A stretch of 64,000 nucleotides of DNA, from the NCBI RefSeq assembly GCF_000331735.1, contig NC_020126.1, positions 4,712,001 through 4,776,000 of the forward strand. The letters are read 5' to 3'. The stretch comes from Myxococcus stipitatus DSM 14675. Lineage in GTDB: Bacteria; Myxococcota; Myxococcia; Myxococcales; Myxococcaceae. The position numbers and the translations under genes were made by a program. The number at the start of each line of letters is the position of its first letter. Position 1 is the first letter of the stretch. The notes under the pieces are model-generated. The model had not been told where the DNA came from, searched no databases, and saw only the letters and a program-made list of their open reading frames with translations. Shown piece after piece: positions 19,131-26,330 of the stretch.

Positions 19131-20618
19131 ATGGCCGAGAACCCTCGCGAGCTGATCCGCACCGCGCAGTCCGCCGAGCTGCGGGGAGATGTGTCCCTCG
19201 CGGTGGAGTACCTCCAGCGGGCCGCGGCCGCGTATCGCGAGGCGGGCAACCTGGCCCGCGCGCTCCAACTGCTGCGCCACGCGCGCCGGCTGGATGCGAG
19301 CCGTCAGGACCTCCTCGAGGAAGTCGGTCGCCTCGAGGGCTTGTCGGAGTCAGGAGGCGCGGAGCCCGAGCTCCGCCTGTCGCCCCCCGCTGCGAAGAGC
19401 GTGGGGCCGGAGCTTGTCGTGCCCCCGAGCCCGGAGCGCGAGGTTCGTGGCTCCCCGGTCGACGAGGCGCGTCGGCAGCGGCTCGTCGCCGAGACGTTGC
19501 AGGCGGTGGAGCACCCGGCCGTCGAGAAGTCCGCCGAGGTCGCGGCGTGGGTCCTGGATGAAGAAGTGAGCGAGGACCTGCAGCGATTGGAGGTTCAGCT
19601 CGCACGGGTCGCGGCTGCTGTTGATCCGACGGGTGTCACGGCGCCGGCTTCGATGGAGCAGGCGGCTTCGGCGTCGCGGGAGGCGTCCGCGGAGGAGGCT
19701 CCTCCACGTCGGAGGCGGGAGGCTCGCATCATCGAGCGAGGACCCACGCGCGCGGACGTCTCGCTCGATGCGTGGTGCTCGTTCTGTTGTCGCCCTCGCG
19801 CGGAGGTCGGTGACCTGGTGGCGGGGCCCGCGGGCGCGTTCATCTGCAAGGCGTGTCTGACGGAGTCCTCGTCACTCCTCGCGGACGTGAGTCCCGTGCC
19901 GCTGCCCGTGCGCGCTCGTGCGGCACCGCGCACCAGCACCGAGCGGGACTTCGTGGGCCAGCCCGAGCTGCGCACGCAACTGGAGGCCGCGCTTCAGTCG
20001 GGTGTCCGCTGTGTCCTCCTCGTGGGCGGCGAAGGCTGCGGGAAGAGCACCCTGCTGCGGATGTTCCAGCGGCAGGGGAGGGGCGTCATGGCGAACGTCG
20101 ATTCGCTCGCCGAGGACGTGTCGTCCACGCCGCTGTTCATCGAAGACGTGGAGCGCCTGGGCACCGAGCGATGGGCCGCGCTCGCGACCTTCCTCACGAG
20201 AGCATCCCGGCCCACCGTGGTCCTCAGCGCGCGTGGGCAGTCGGCGGACGCAGGCACGCTCGCGCTGCGAGGCGGCTCCGCACGGCTCTTCGTTCCCACC
20301 ACGGAGGTGCTGTCTCGCGCGGTGCGCGGCCTCCTCCCGGTGAGCGTCCTGGAGCATGTCCAGGTGCTGGTGTCCCTGCGACAGCCCTCGCGCGCGGACT
20401 ATGTCGAGATGGCTCGGGCGACCCTTGCTCGTCGGGAGCCGGCGACGTCCCTCTCCGACGACGCCTTGGCCGTGTTCGCCGCGGAGGCGGAGCGCTCTCC
20501 TCGCGCGGGCCATGAGCTGAATGCCCTCCTCAACAGGGTTCCCAGCGGAACATGGGAGCTCGAGCCAGTGACGAAGCCGCCCTCCACTCGGAAGGGTCGG
20601 CGGAAGGGAACGTCGTGA
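19131..20618 (+). CDS. TPR / ClpX-type zinc finger / AAA ATPase-like protein
   Basis: About 495 residues in an unusual order. Residues 1-70 are helical and TPR-like (SAELRGDVSLAVEYLQRAAAAYREAGNLARAL). Residues 216-242 form a four-Cys zinc finger, C216-x2-C219...C239-x2-C242, with EVGDLVAGPAGAFICKACL, closely like the zinc-binding domain of ClpX. Residues 270-460 form a nucleotide-binding domain with Walker A GGEGCGKST (299-307) and Walker B-like PLFIEDVERLG, resembling DnaA/Hda-type AAA modules. A basic tail ends the chain. The ATG at 19131 starts directly at the helical domain. Its stop overlaps the lipB start by 4 bases, so the two are coupled. Function unknown. Confidence 0.8.
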   Translation: MAENPRELIRTAQSAELRGDVSLAVEYLQRAAAAYREAGNLARALQLLRHARRLDASRQDLLEEVGRLEGLSESGGAEPELRLSPPAAKSVGPELVVPPSPEREVRGSPVDEARRQRLVAETLQAVEHPAVEKSAEVAAWVLDEEVSEDLQRLEVQLARVAAAVDPTGVTAPASMEQAASASREASAEEAPPRRRREARIIERGPTRADVSLDAWCSFCCRPRAEVGDLVAGPAGAFICKACLTESSSLLADVSPVPLPVRARAAPRTSTERDFVGQPELRTQLEAALQSGVRCVLLVGGEGCGKSTLLRMFQRQGRGVMANVDSLAEDVSSTPLFIEDVERLGTERWAALATFLTRASRPTVVLSARGQSADAGTLALRGGSARLFVPTTEVLSRAVRGLLPVSVLEHVQVLVSLRQPSRADYVEMARATLARREPATSLSDDALAVFAAEAERSPRAGHELNALLNRVPSGTWELEPVTKPPSTRKGRRKGTS

Positions 20619-21700
20619 ACACCATCACCGTCTACCGGCTCGGCCGGGTGGAGTACGAAGACGGCCTCAACCTGATGCGCCTCTTCGGCGACTCGCGCCG
20701 GGAGGGGCTGAGCGGAGACGTGCTGCTCCTGCTGGAGCACCCGCCCGTCCTCACGCTCGGGCGAGGGGCGAAGCGGGAGAACATCACCGCGCCGGACGAG
20801 AGTCTCGCCGCCGAGGGCGTGGAGGTCTTCGAGACCAATCGCGGTGGCGACGTGACCTACCACGGCCCGGGTCAAATCGTCGGCTACCCCATCTTCCTGC
20901 TCCCCGAGGCGCGCCGGGACGTCCGCCGCTACGTGCGCGACGTCGAGCGCTCCATCATGCAGGTCCTGTCCGAGTGGGGCATCACCGCGGGGCCCATCCC
21001 CAAGTGGCCCGGCGTCTGGATTGGAGAGGAGGGCGACCCCGACGCGCGGAAGATCGCCGCCATCGGTGTCCACATCTCCCGCTGGCTCACCACCCACGGC
21101 TTCGCGCTCAACGTGAACACGAAGATGGAGCACTTCCGCTTCATCGTCCCCTGCGGCATTCGCGAGGCCGGCGTCACCTCCATGCAGCGCGAGCGAGGGC
21201 ACACCGTCTCCTTGCCCGACGTGCAGGAGGCCCTGGCTCGAAGCTTCTGCGCCGTCTTCGACAGTGAGCGCGTGGAGGCTCCCGCGCCCCTGCGCACGGT
21301 GAGCATCGCCGTCGTGCGCGGCCATGGCGCGGAGGCGCGCGTGCTGCTCGTGCGTCGCAGCCCGGAGCGAGGGGGCTTCTGGCAGATCCTGACGGGCCGC
21401 GTGGAGTCCGACGAAACCCCTGCCCAGGCCGCCGCGCGCGAGTTGGAGGAGGAGACGGGGCTGCGTCTCCCCGTCGACGACCTGGCCTACCGTCATGCCT
21501 TCGCGGTGGGGGAGACCCTTCCTCCCGTCCTCGCGGAGGAGAGTGGCTTCGCTGTCCACGTCTCGCCGGATGCCCCGGTGCGCCTGGGACCCGAGCACGA
21601 TGCCTTCGAGTGGGTGGACGTGCCCACAGCGCTGGAGCGGCTCCCCTTCGTGGGGCTGCGCGAGACGGTGAAGCGCGCGGTGGCGGGGCGCGGAGGCTGA
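20615..21700 (+). CDS. lipB: Octanoyltransferase LipB fused to a Nudix hydrolase domain
   Basis: About 361 residues in two parts. Residues 1-215 are LipB, which moves octanoyl from acyl carrier protein to lipoyl domains: TNRGGDVTYHGPGQIVGYPI (76-95), K146 in ARKIAAIGVH, catalytic C180 in FIVPCGI, and GVTSM. Residues 227-361 are a Nudix domain with a full Nudix box at 261-283 (G-x5-E-x7-REL-EEE-TGL), most like NudB-type enzymes by FWQILTGRVESDETP. Normal LipB is about 210-230 residues, so the Nudix part is a true addition in one continuous frame. GTG start overlaps the upstream gene by 4 bases. Confidence 0.93.
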   Translation: MNTITVYRLGRVEYEDGLNLMRLFGDSRREGLSGDVLLLLEHPPVLTLGRGAKRENITAPDESLAAEGVEVFETNRGGDVTYHGPGQIVGYPIFLLPEARRDVRRYVRDVERSIMQVLSEWGITAGPIPKWPGVWIGEEGDPDARKIAAIGVHISRWLTTHGFALNVNTKMEHFRFIVPCGIREAGVTSMQRERGHTVSLPDVQEALARSFCAVFDSERVEAPAPLRTVSIAVVRGHGAEARVLLVRRSPERGGFWQILTGRVESDETPAQAAARELEEETGLRLPVDDLAYRHAFAVGETLPPVLAEESGFAVHVSPDAPVRLGPEHDAFEWVDVPTALERLPFVGLRETVKRAVAGRGG

Positions 21701-21721
21701 GCTCCCCGCGCCCTCGGGCGG

Positions 21722-22654
21722 CTACAGCTTGATGACCATCGCTTCCTTGGCGGCGATGGCCTCGGGGCGATGTTTGCGGACCTGCCGCAGCAGCTTGTCC
21801 ATCGCCGCGTCATCGCGGTTCGGGTCGTGGTGGAAGAGCACCAGCGTCTTCACCTGGGCCGCGTTCGCCGCGGCCACGGCGGCCTGCCACGTCGAGTGAC
21901 CCCAGCCCGTGCGAGCCGGCCCACCGCGGCCGTGGTACTCGTCCTCGGTGTACATGGAGTCATAGATGAACAGGTCCGCGCCGCGCGCGAACTCGAACAT
22001 CCCCGAGTCCATGTCGCTGCCGTGCTCCACATCCGTGGCGTACACCACGGTGCGTCCACCGCACTCCACGCGGTAGCCCAGGCTTCCACCTGGGTGGTTC
22101 AGCTCCAACCACTGGACCTTGGCGGGCCCCAGCTGCAGCGTCCCGTCCGCTGGCAGGTCCCGGTAGGTGACCTTCGCGCGGAACGTCCCCTCCGCCGTCA
22201 CCGGGAAGTACGGCTGCACCATGTGCCCGCTGAGCAGCTCCCGGGTGGTGCGTCCGTTCCTCGCTGGCCCGTTCATCGTCAGCTCACTCGTGGGGACGAA
22301 GATGGGCGCGAAGAAGGGGAGACCCTGGAGGTGGTCGTAGTGGTAGTGGGTGATGAAGATGTTGCCGCGCACCGGCCCACCCGCCGCCGCCAGCAGCGAG
22401 TCACCCAACGCTCGCGCTCCCGAGCCCAGGTCGAAGATCAGCAGCTCCTCCCCGCATCGGATCTCGACGCAAGGCGTGTTGCCGCCGTACCGCCTCGTCT
22501 GTGGGCCAGGGGCGGGGATGGAACCTCGCACGCCCCAGAAGCGCACCTCGAAGGGCACGCGGGCTTGATTGCGCGCGACGGTGTTCCGTCGCCGCACAGG
22601 CGTTTTCTCAGCCAGCTTGGGCTTCCGTGTCGTCGTCCTCGGCGAAGAGCTCAA
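21722..22654 (-). CDS. MBL-fold metallohydrolase
   Basis: Metallo-beta-lactamase-fold hydrolase of up to 310 residues; substrate unknown. The metal motif is H103-x-H105-x-D107-H108 (THYHYDHLQG), with further ligands in LNHPGGSLGY, YATDVEH and LFHHDPNRDD. The core begins at VRFWGVRGSIPAPG, common in phosphodiesterase-like members. The longest start is TTG at 22654, giving a basic 35-residue extension and overlapping the end of ribA by 47 bases; GTG at 22558 or 22546 would remove it. It is the last gene of the moeA-ribA direction and convergent with lipB. Confidence 0.85.
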   Translation of the reverse strand: MSSSPRTTTRKPKLAEKTPVRRRNTVARNQARVPFEVRFWGVRGSIPAPGPQTRRYGGNTPCVEIRCGEELLIFDLGSGARALGDSLLAAAGGPVRGNIFITHYHYDHLQGLPFFAPIFVPTSELTMNGPARNGRTTRELLSGHMVQPYFPVTAEGTFRAKVTYRDLPADGTLQLGPAKVQWLELNHPGGSLGYRVECGGRTVVYATDVEHGSDMDSGMFEFARGADLFIYDSMYTEDEYHGRGGPARTGWGHSTWQAAVAAANAAQVKTLVLFHHDPNRDDAAMDKLLRQVRKHRPEAIAAKEAMVIKL

Positions 22655-23282
22655 TCAGGTGCCCCGTACGCTCGCGCTTCGTCCTCAAATAGTCGAGGTT
22701 ATGCGGATTGTGCTCGGTCCGGGAAGGGATTCGACGCAGGACGGGAATGCCTTCCTCGACCATGCCGGCGATCTTCAGCGGATTGTTGGTGATGAGGTCC
22801 ACCGAGCGCACATCCAACGAGCGCAACATCTCCGCGGCGATGTCGTAGCTGCGAAGGTCGTCCGCGAACCCGAGCTGCCGGTTCGCTTCGTAGGTATCCA
22901 GCCCCTTGGACTGGAGGGCATACGCCTTGATCTTGTTCCCCAGGCCGATGCCGCGCCCCTCCTGCCGGAGGTAGAGCACCACGCCCAGTCCCTGCTGGGT
23001 GATGAAGTCCAGCGCCCGGTCCAACTGCTCCTTGCAGTCGCACTTGAGGCTGCCGAAGACCTCGCTCGTCAGACACTCTGAGTGAATACGAACGGGCACC
23101 CCCTCCACCCCGGTGACGTCGCCCGCGACCAGGGCGACATGCTCCCGGCCGTTGCGCCGGTCCCTGAACACGACGGTCCTCAGCGGTCCCCGGCTCGTGG
23201 GGATATCCGCCTCCGAGAAGCGCTCCAGATGCTGGGTCGGCTTCCGGGTCGGAAGAGGCTGGGGTGAGCGAGTGTCCGACAT
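22608..23282 (-). CDS. ribA: GTP cyclohydrolase II
   Basis: First step of riboflavin synthesis: GTP to 2,5-diamino-6-ribosylamino-pyrimidinone phosphate. 224 residues, stand-alone, without the RibB (DHBP synthase) domain often fused to it. Zinc ligands C70, C81 and C83 (SECLTSEVFGSLKCDC), then LRQEGRGIGLGNKIKAYALQ and a C-terminal TNNPLKI. No FMN riboswitch-like sequence is visible upstream. It precedes the MBL gene with overlap. Confidence 0.96.
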   Translation of the reverse strand: MSDTRSPQPLPTRKPTQHLERFSEADIPTSRGPLRTVVFRDRRNGREHVALVAGDVTGVEGVPVRIHSECLTSEVFGSLKCDCKEQLDRALDFITQQGLGVVLYLRQEGRGIGLGNKIKAYALQSKGLDTYEANRQLGFADDLRSYDIAAEMLRSLDVRSVDLITNNPLKIAGMVEEGIPVLRRIPSRTEHNPHNLDYLRTKRERTGHLIELFAEDDDTEAQAG

Positions 23283-23305
23283 GATGGTTCAATCTCCAGA
23301 TGCGA

Positions 23306-23323
23306 AGCACCCTGTTTGGTGCT
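23306..23323. terminator. Small hairpin between moeA and ribA
   Basis: AGCACC/GGTGCT, 6 bp with loop CTGTTT, in the 126-base gap between moeA and ribA. It is too short to call confidently as terminator or leader structure. Confidence 0.3.
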
Positions 23324-23408
23324 CCCACGAGCGATAGTCAAGGCGGACTCTCAGAGGACCCCCGCCCGATGACCGCCGGAAGGATGCCTGACGGCCGGTC
23401 CGGGTTTC

Positions 23409-24641
23409 TCAAGCTCCCCAGGAGACGGGAAGCAATTCCACCGGATCTCCATGAGACAAGCTGCTGGCTTCCCGTGCGAAGTGCAGCAGGTGGGTGGCGG
23501 CCGCGGCGGACCGGAGCGCGCCGGACGTCTGGGTGGACAGGGGGCGGGCCCAGAGCGCCCCGTCCTTCCAGGAGGCCACCACCCGGACGAAGTGGGCCAG
23601 GCCCGGGGGCTTGGCGAGCTTCCCCTCCAGCCGGCCGGAGACCCGGGCGGGCGCGACGTCGGCATGGCCGAGCAGCTTGCGGAGCGTGGGCCTGACGAAG
23701 AGCTCGAAGGTGACCAGCGACGAGGTGGGGTTGCCCGGCAGCCCGAAGAAGAGGGTGGATCCACGCTTGCCCACCACCAGGGGCTTGCCGGGCTTGATGG
23801 CCACGCGCCACAGGTGCTGCTCCACGCCGATGGCGGCGAGCACTTCCTTCACGTAGTCGCGCTCGCCCACGGAGACGCCCGCGCTGGTGAGCACCACGTC
23901 GAAACCGTGAGCGCGGGACAGCGCCTCCGCCACGCTGTCCCGCGTGTCCTGGGCGATGCCCAGCAGGGACGGGAGCCCTCCCGCGCGGCGCACCGCGAGG
24001 GCGAGCGATGGGGCGTTGGTGTCGACGATGCGGCCACGAGGCGCCTCGTCGGCCCGGCACAGCTCATCACCCGTGGAGAGGATGGCCACCCGGGGCGCGC
24101 GCGGAACGGGCGCGGACAGCATGCCCTGACCCCAGAGCAGCCCCAGCTCCGGGATGCCCAGGGGCGTTCCCTGGGCCAGCAGCAGCTCTCCCTCGCGCGC
24201 GTCTTCACCGCGGGGCCGCACGAACTGGCCGGGCACCACGGCCTCCAGGACGTCGACTTCGTCCGCGCCACCGTCGGGCACGGGGCGGACGCGCTCGCGC
24301 ATCACCACCGCGTCCGCGCCCGAGGGAAGCGGGGCTCCGGTCATGATGCGCACGCAGGTGCCCGGCCGGACTTCTTGACGCGGTGCGCCTCCCGCGAAGA
24401 CGGTCTCCAGCACGGGCAGCCTCACGGGCAGGGCCCCAGCCAGGTCGGCCGCGCGCACGGCGTAGCCGTCCATCGCCGAGTTGTCCCAAGGGGGCAGGGT
24501 GCGCTGGGCCATCACGTCCTCCGCCAGCGTGCGTCCCAGGCCGTCCTCGAGCGCCACCCACTCGGCGGACAACGGCATCGCCAGGGCCAGGATTCGGGCT
24601 CGGGCCTCGTCTTCCGGAAGCAGTGTCGCGGCGTCGTTCAT
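23409..24641 (-). CDS. moeA: Molybdopterin molybdenumtransferase MoeA
   Basis: Inserts molybdate into adenylylated molybdopterin, the last general step of Mo cofactor synthesis. 410 residues. Seen: DNSAMDGYAVRAADLAG, a GTCVRIMTGAPLPSGADAVVMRE segment, ILSTGDELC, DVVLTSAGVSVGERDYVKEVL, and FGLPGNPTSSLVTFELFVRP. It works with MoaA encoded 21 kb away. It is divergent from the H1-like-tailed gene with 175 bases between starts. Confidence 0.96.
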   Translation of the reverse strand: MNDAATLLPEDEARARILALAMPLSAEWVALEDGLGRTLAEDVMAQRTLPPWDNSAMDGYAVRAADLAGALPVRLPVLETVFAGGAPRQEVRPGTCVRIMTGAPLPSGADAVVMRERVRPVPDGGADEVDVLEAVVPGQFVRPRGEDAREGELLLAQGTPLGIPELGLLWGQGMLSAPVPRAPRVAILSTGDELCRADEAPRGRIVDTNAPSLALAVRRAGGLPSLLGIAQDTRDSVAEALSRAHGFDVVLTSAGVSVGERDYVKEVLAAIGVEQHLWRVAIKPGKPLVVGKRGSTLFFGLPGNPTSSLVTFELFVRPTLRKLLGHADVAPARVSGRLEGKLAKPPGLAHFVRVVASWKDGALWARPLSTQTSGALRSAAAATHLLHFAREASSLSHGDPVELLPVSWGA

Positions 24642-24698
24642 GGGCGTCCTCTTCGACCTGTTTCGCTGCCAAAGTCCGAGAGAAAATCAAGTGTTAGT

Positions 24699-24727
24699 TT
24701 GACAGCCCTGCTGATCATCGTTACAAG
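24699..24727 (+). promoter_or_regulatory. Sigma-70-type promoter for the H1-like-tailed gene
   Basis: TTGACA (24699-24704), 17-base spacer, TACAAG (24722-24727). The -35 box is perfect and the spacing ideal. Initiation near 24734 leaves a leader of about 80 bases before the ATG at 24817. Confidence 0.6.
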
Positions 24728-24816
24728 CTCCAGTCATCGCGAAGCCTGCCAGTCCTCCTGGGGGTGGCGTGGCAACCCGTTGAAAGTACACGGGAACTCT
24801 CAAGGAGACAGCGTCG

Positions 24817-26223
24817 ATGGCCAAGCCCAAGTCCGGGGCCAAGAAGGCGACTCCCGTTGGCAAGACTGGCGCGAAGCCCGCCGCGAAGAAGGACAAATCC
24901 TCTCGGCTGGACCTGATCAAGAACGCGTCCAAGCGAGTCGCCACCACGACGACGAAGGTGGTGAAGGCGGCAGGGGACGCGCCGGCGAAGGGTTCCAAGT
25001 CCGCCGCGAAGAAGGCGGCTCCGGAGGCCGAGCAGCCGAAGGAGAAGGTCTCCGAGAAGACCGCGGAGAAGGCGTCCACCAAGAAGTCGGCCGCGAAGGC
25101 GGCTCCCGCCGCGAAGACCGCGACGGCGAAGACGGCTCCCGCGGCGAAGGCCGCGACCGGTGCCAAGGCTTCGTCGGGCAAGAGCGGCTCGAAGGCCGCG
25201 GCCGCTCCGGCGGTCCCCGCGGTGGAGAAGCCGCGTCCGCGCGCCACCAAGCTTCCGCCTCCGGGCGAGCCGCTCACGAAGCGGGAGATGGAGCAGCTGC
25301 TCACCGCGGGCGAGGGTCGTGGCGTGATGGGCGAGGGCAGCCTCAAGGGCCGCCTCGTCGTCCTCAACGAGATGCCCAACCTGGTGGTGGTGGGGCGTGA
25401 CAAGCGCGAGCTCACCTTCTTGCTCCAGGGGCCGGATCAGGAAGTCCTCCCGGCCTACGTGAACCACAAGGTCTCCGTCAGCGGGATGATCCGCAAGACG
25501 ACCAACCACGGCGGCGTGGTGGACGTGCGCAAGTACTCCGCCAAGAAGCCGGAGGCGGAGGTCGTCGAGGCGCCGCCCGCCGACACCGAGCCGAGGCTGC
25601 GCTACCTGTCGCCCGGGGAAGTCTCCATGGTGACGGCCGCGGGCATGGGCGCGGGCATCAAGGGCTTCGCCGCGGTGCGCGGCAACCTGGAGATGACGGG
25701 CGAGGAGTTCGTGCTCGTCGTGTCCAACGGGGGCACGCGCCAGCAGGTGTCGTTCATCATCGACGGCAAGGCCGCCGCCAAGGGCCTGCGCAAGAACGTG
25801 GGCCACACGCTGCAGGTCATGGGCGTGGTGGACAAGACGTCCGGCTGGGGCGGTCGCATCTCCGCGGAGAACGTGGAGCCTCGGCCGTCGGAAGCTCGCG
25901 CGGTGTCTCGCGACGAGATGGAGCTGGTCCACATCGAGGGCGAGGTGCCCACGTCCGTGGATGTGAAGCTCAACCACGGCCTCACCGTGCGCCTGCCGGA
26001 GCAGCCGGGCTTCACCTGGGCCATCGAGCCCACCGTGGCCAAGCGTGTCGGTCTGCGCGAGGCCAACTTCGAGCCGGGTCCCAATGGCGGCCCCGCCACT
26101 CGTGAGTTCTTCTTCACCCCCCGCAACCCGGGGACATTCGAGGTGGAGTTCTTCCTGGCCAAGGCGCTCGCGCCGGGCCTGGTTGATCGCTCCTTCAAAA
26201 TCAACGTCACGGTCAAGCCTTGA
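24817..26223 (+). CDS. Histone-H1-like Lys/Ala-rich protein with C-terminal beta domain
   Basis: 468 residues. Residues 1-150 are a low-complexity Lys/Ala/Pro region (repeats such as AKKA, AAKTA, SAAKKAAP) like eukaryotic H1 tails, likely to bind nucleic acid. The rest is ordered: a first part (about 150-330) with strands such as KGRLVVLNEMPNLVVVGRDKRE repeated in related form as RGNLEMTGEEFVLVVSNG, suggesting two similar beta units, and a last 100 residues (HGLTVRLPEQPGFTWAIEP...FFTPRNPGTFEVEFFLAKAL) that look like a chagasin/I42 inhibitor-type sandwich. That last assignment is tentative. No signal peptide, so cytoplasmic. rnr follows in the same direction. Confidence 0.7.
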   Translation: MAKPKSGAKKATPVGKTGAKPAAKKDKSSRLDLIKNASKRVATTTTKVVKAAGDAPAKGSKSAAKKAAPEAEQPKEKVSEKTAEKASTKKSAAKAAPAAKTATAKTAPAAKAATGAKASSGKSGSKAAAAPAVPAVEKPRPRATKLPPPGEPLTKREMEQLLTAGEGRGVMGEGSLKGRLVVLNEMPNLVVVGRDKRELTFLLQGPDQEVLPAYVNHKVSVSGMIRKTTNHGGVVDVRKYSAKKPEAEVVEAPPADTEPRLRYLSPGEVSMVTAAGMGAGIKGFAAVRGNLEMTGEEFVLVVSNGGTRQQVSFIIDGKAAAKGLRKNVGHTLQVMGVVDKTSGWGGRISAENVEPRPSEARAVSRDEMELVHIEGEVPTSVDVKLNHGLTVRLPEQPGFTWAIEPTVAKRVGLREANFEPGPNGGPATREFFFTPRNPGTFEVEFFLAKALAPGLVDRSFKINVTVKP

Positions 26224-26228
26224 ACAAT

Positions 26229-26254
26229 GCTTCCCGGAGAGAACTCCGGGAAGC
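26229..26254 (+). terminator. Hairpin before rnr
   Basis: Perfect 11-bp stem GCTTCCCGGAG/CTCCGGGAAGC with loop AGAA, 5 bases after the upstream stop. No T-run follows. It may stop or stabilise the upstream transcript and so set rnr expression apart. Confidence 0.6.
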
Positions 26255-26330
26255 AGTCGGTCGCCGGGGGGTTCCCGCCCGGCCGCTTCGGGCTTACCCG
26301 TTCCCGTAGCGGCCTGGCCGCAACCCCACC

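Noticed and set aside
22600..23408. FMN riboswitch upstream of ribA
   Set aside because: The 126-base gap has only a 6-bp hairpin and none of the conserved FMN-aptamer sequences.
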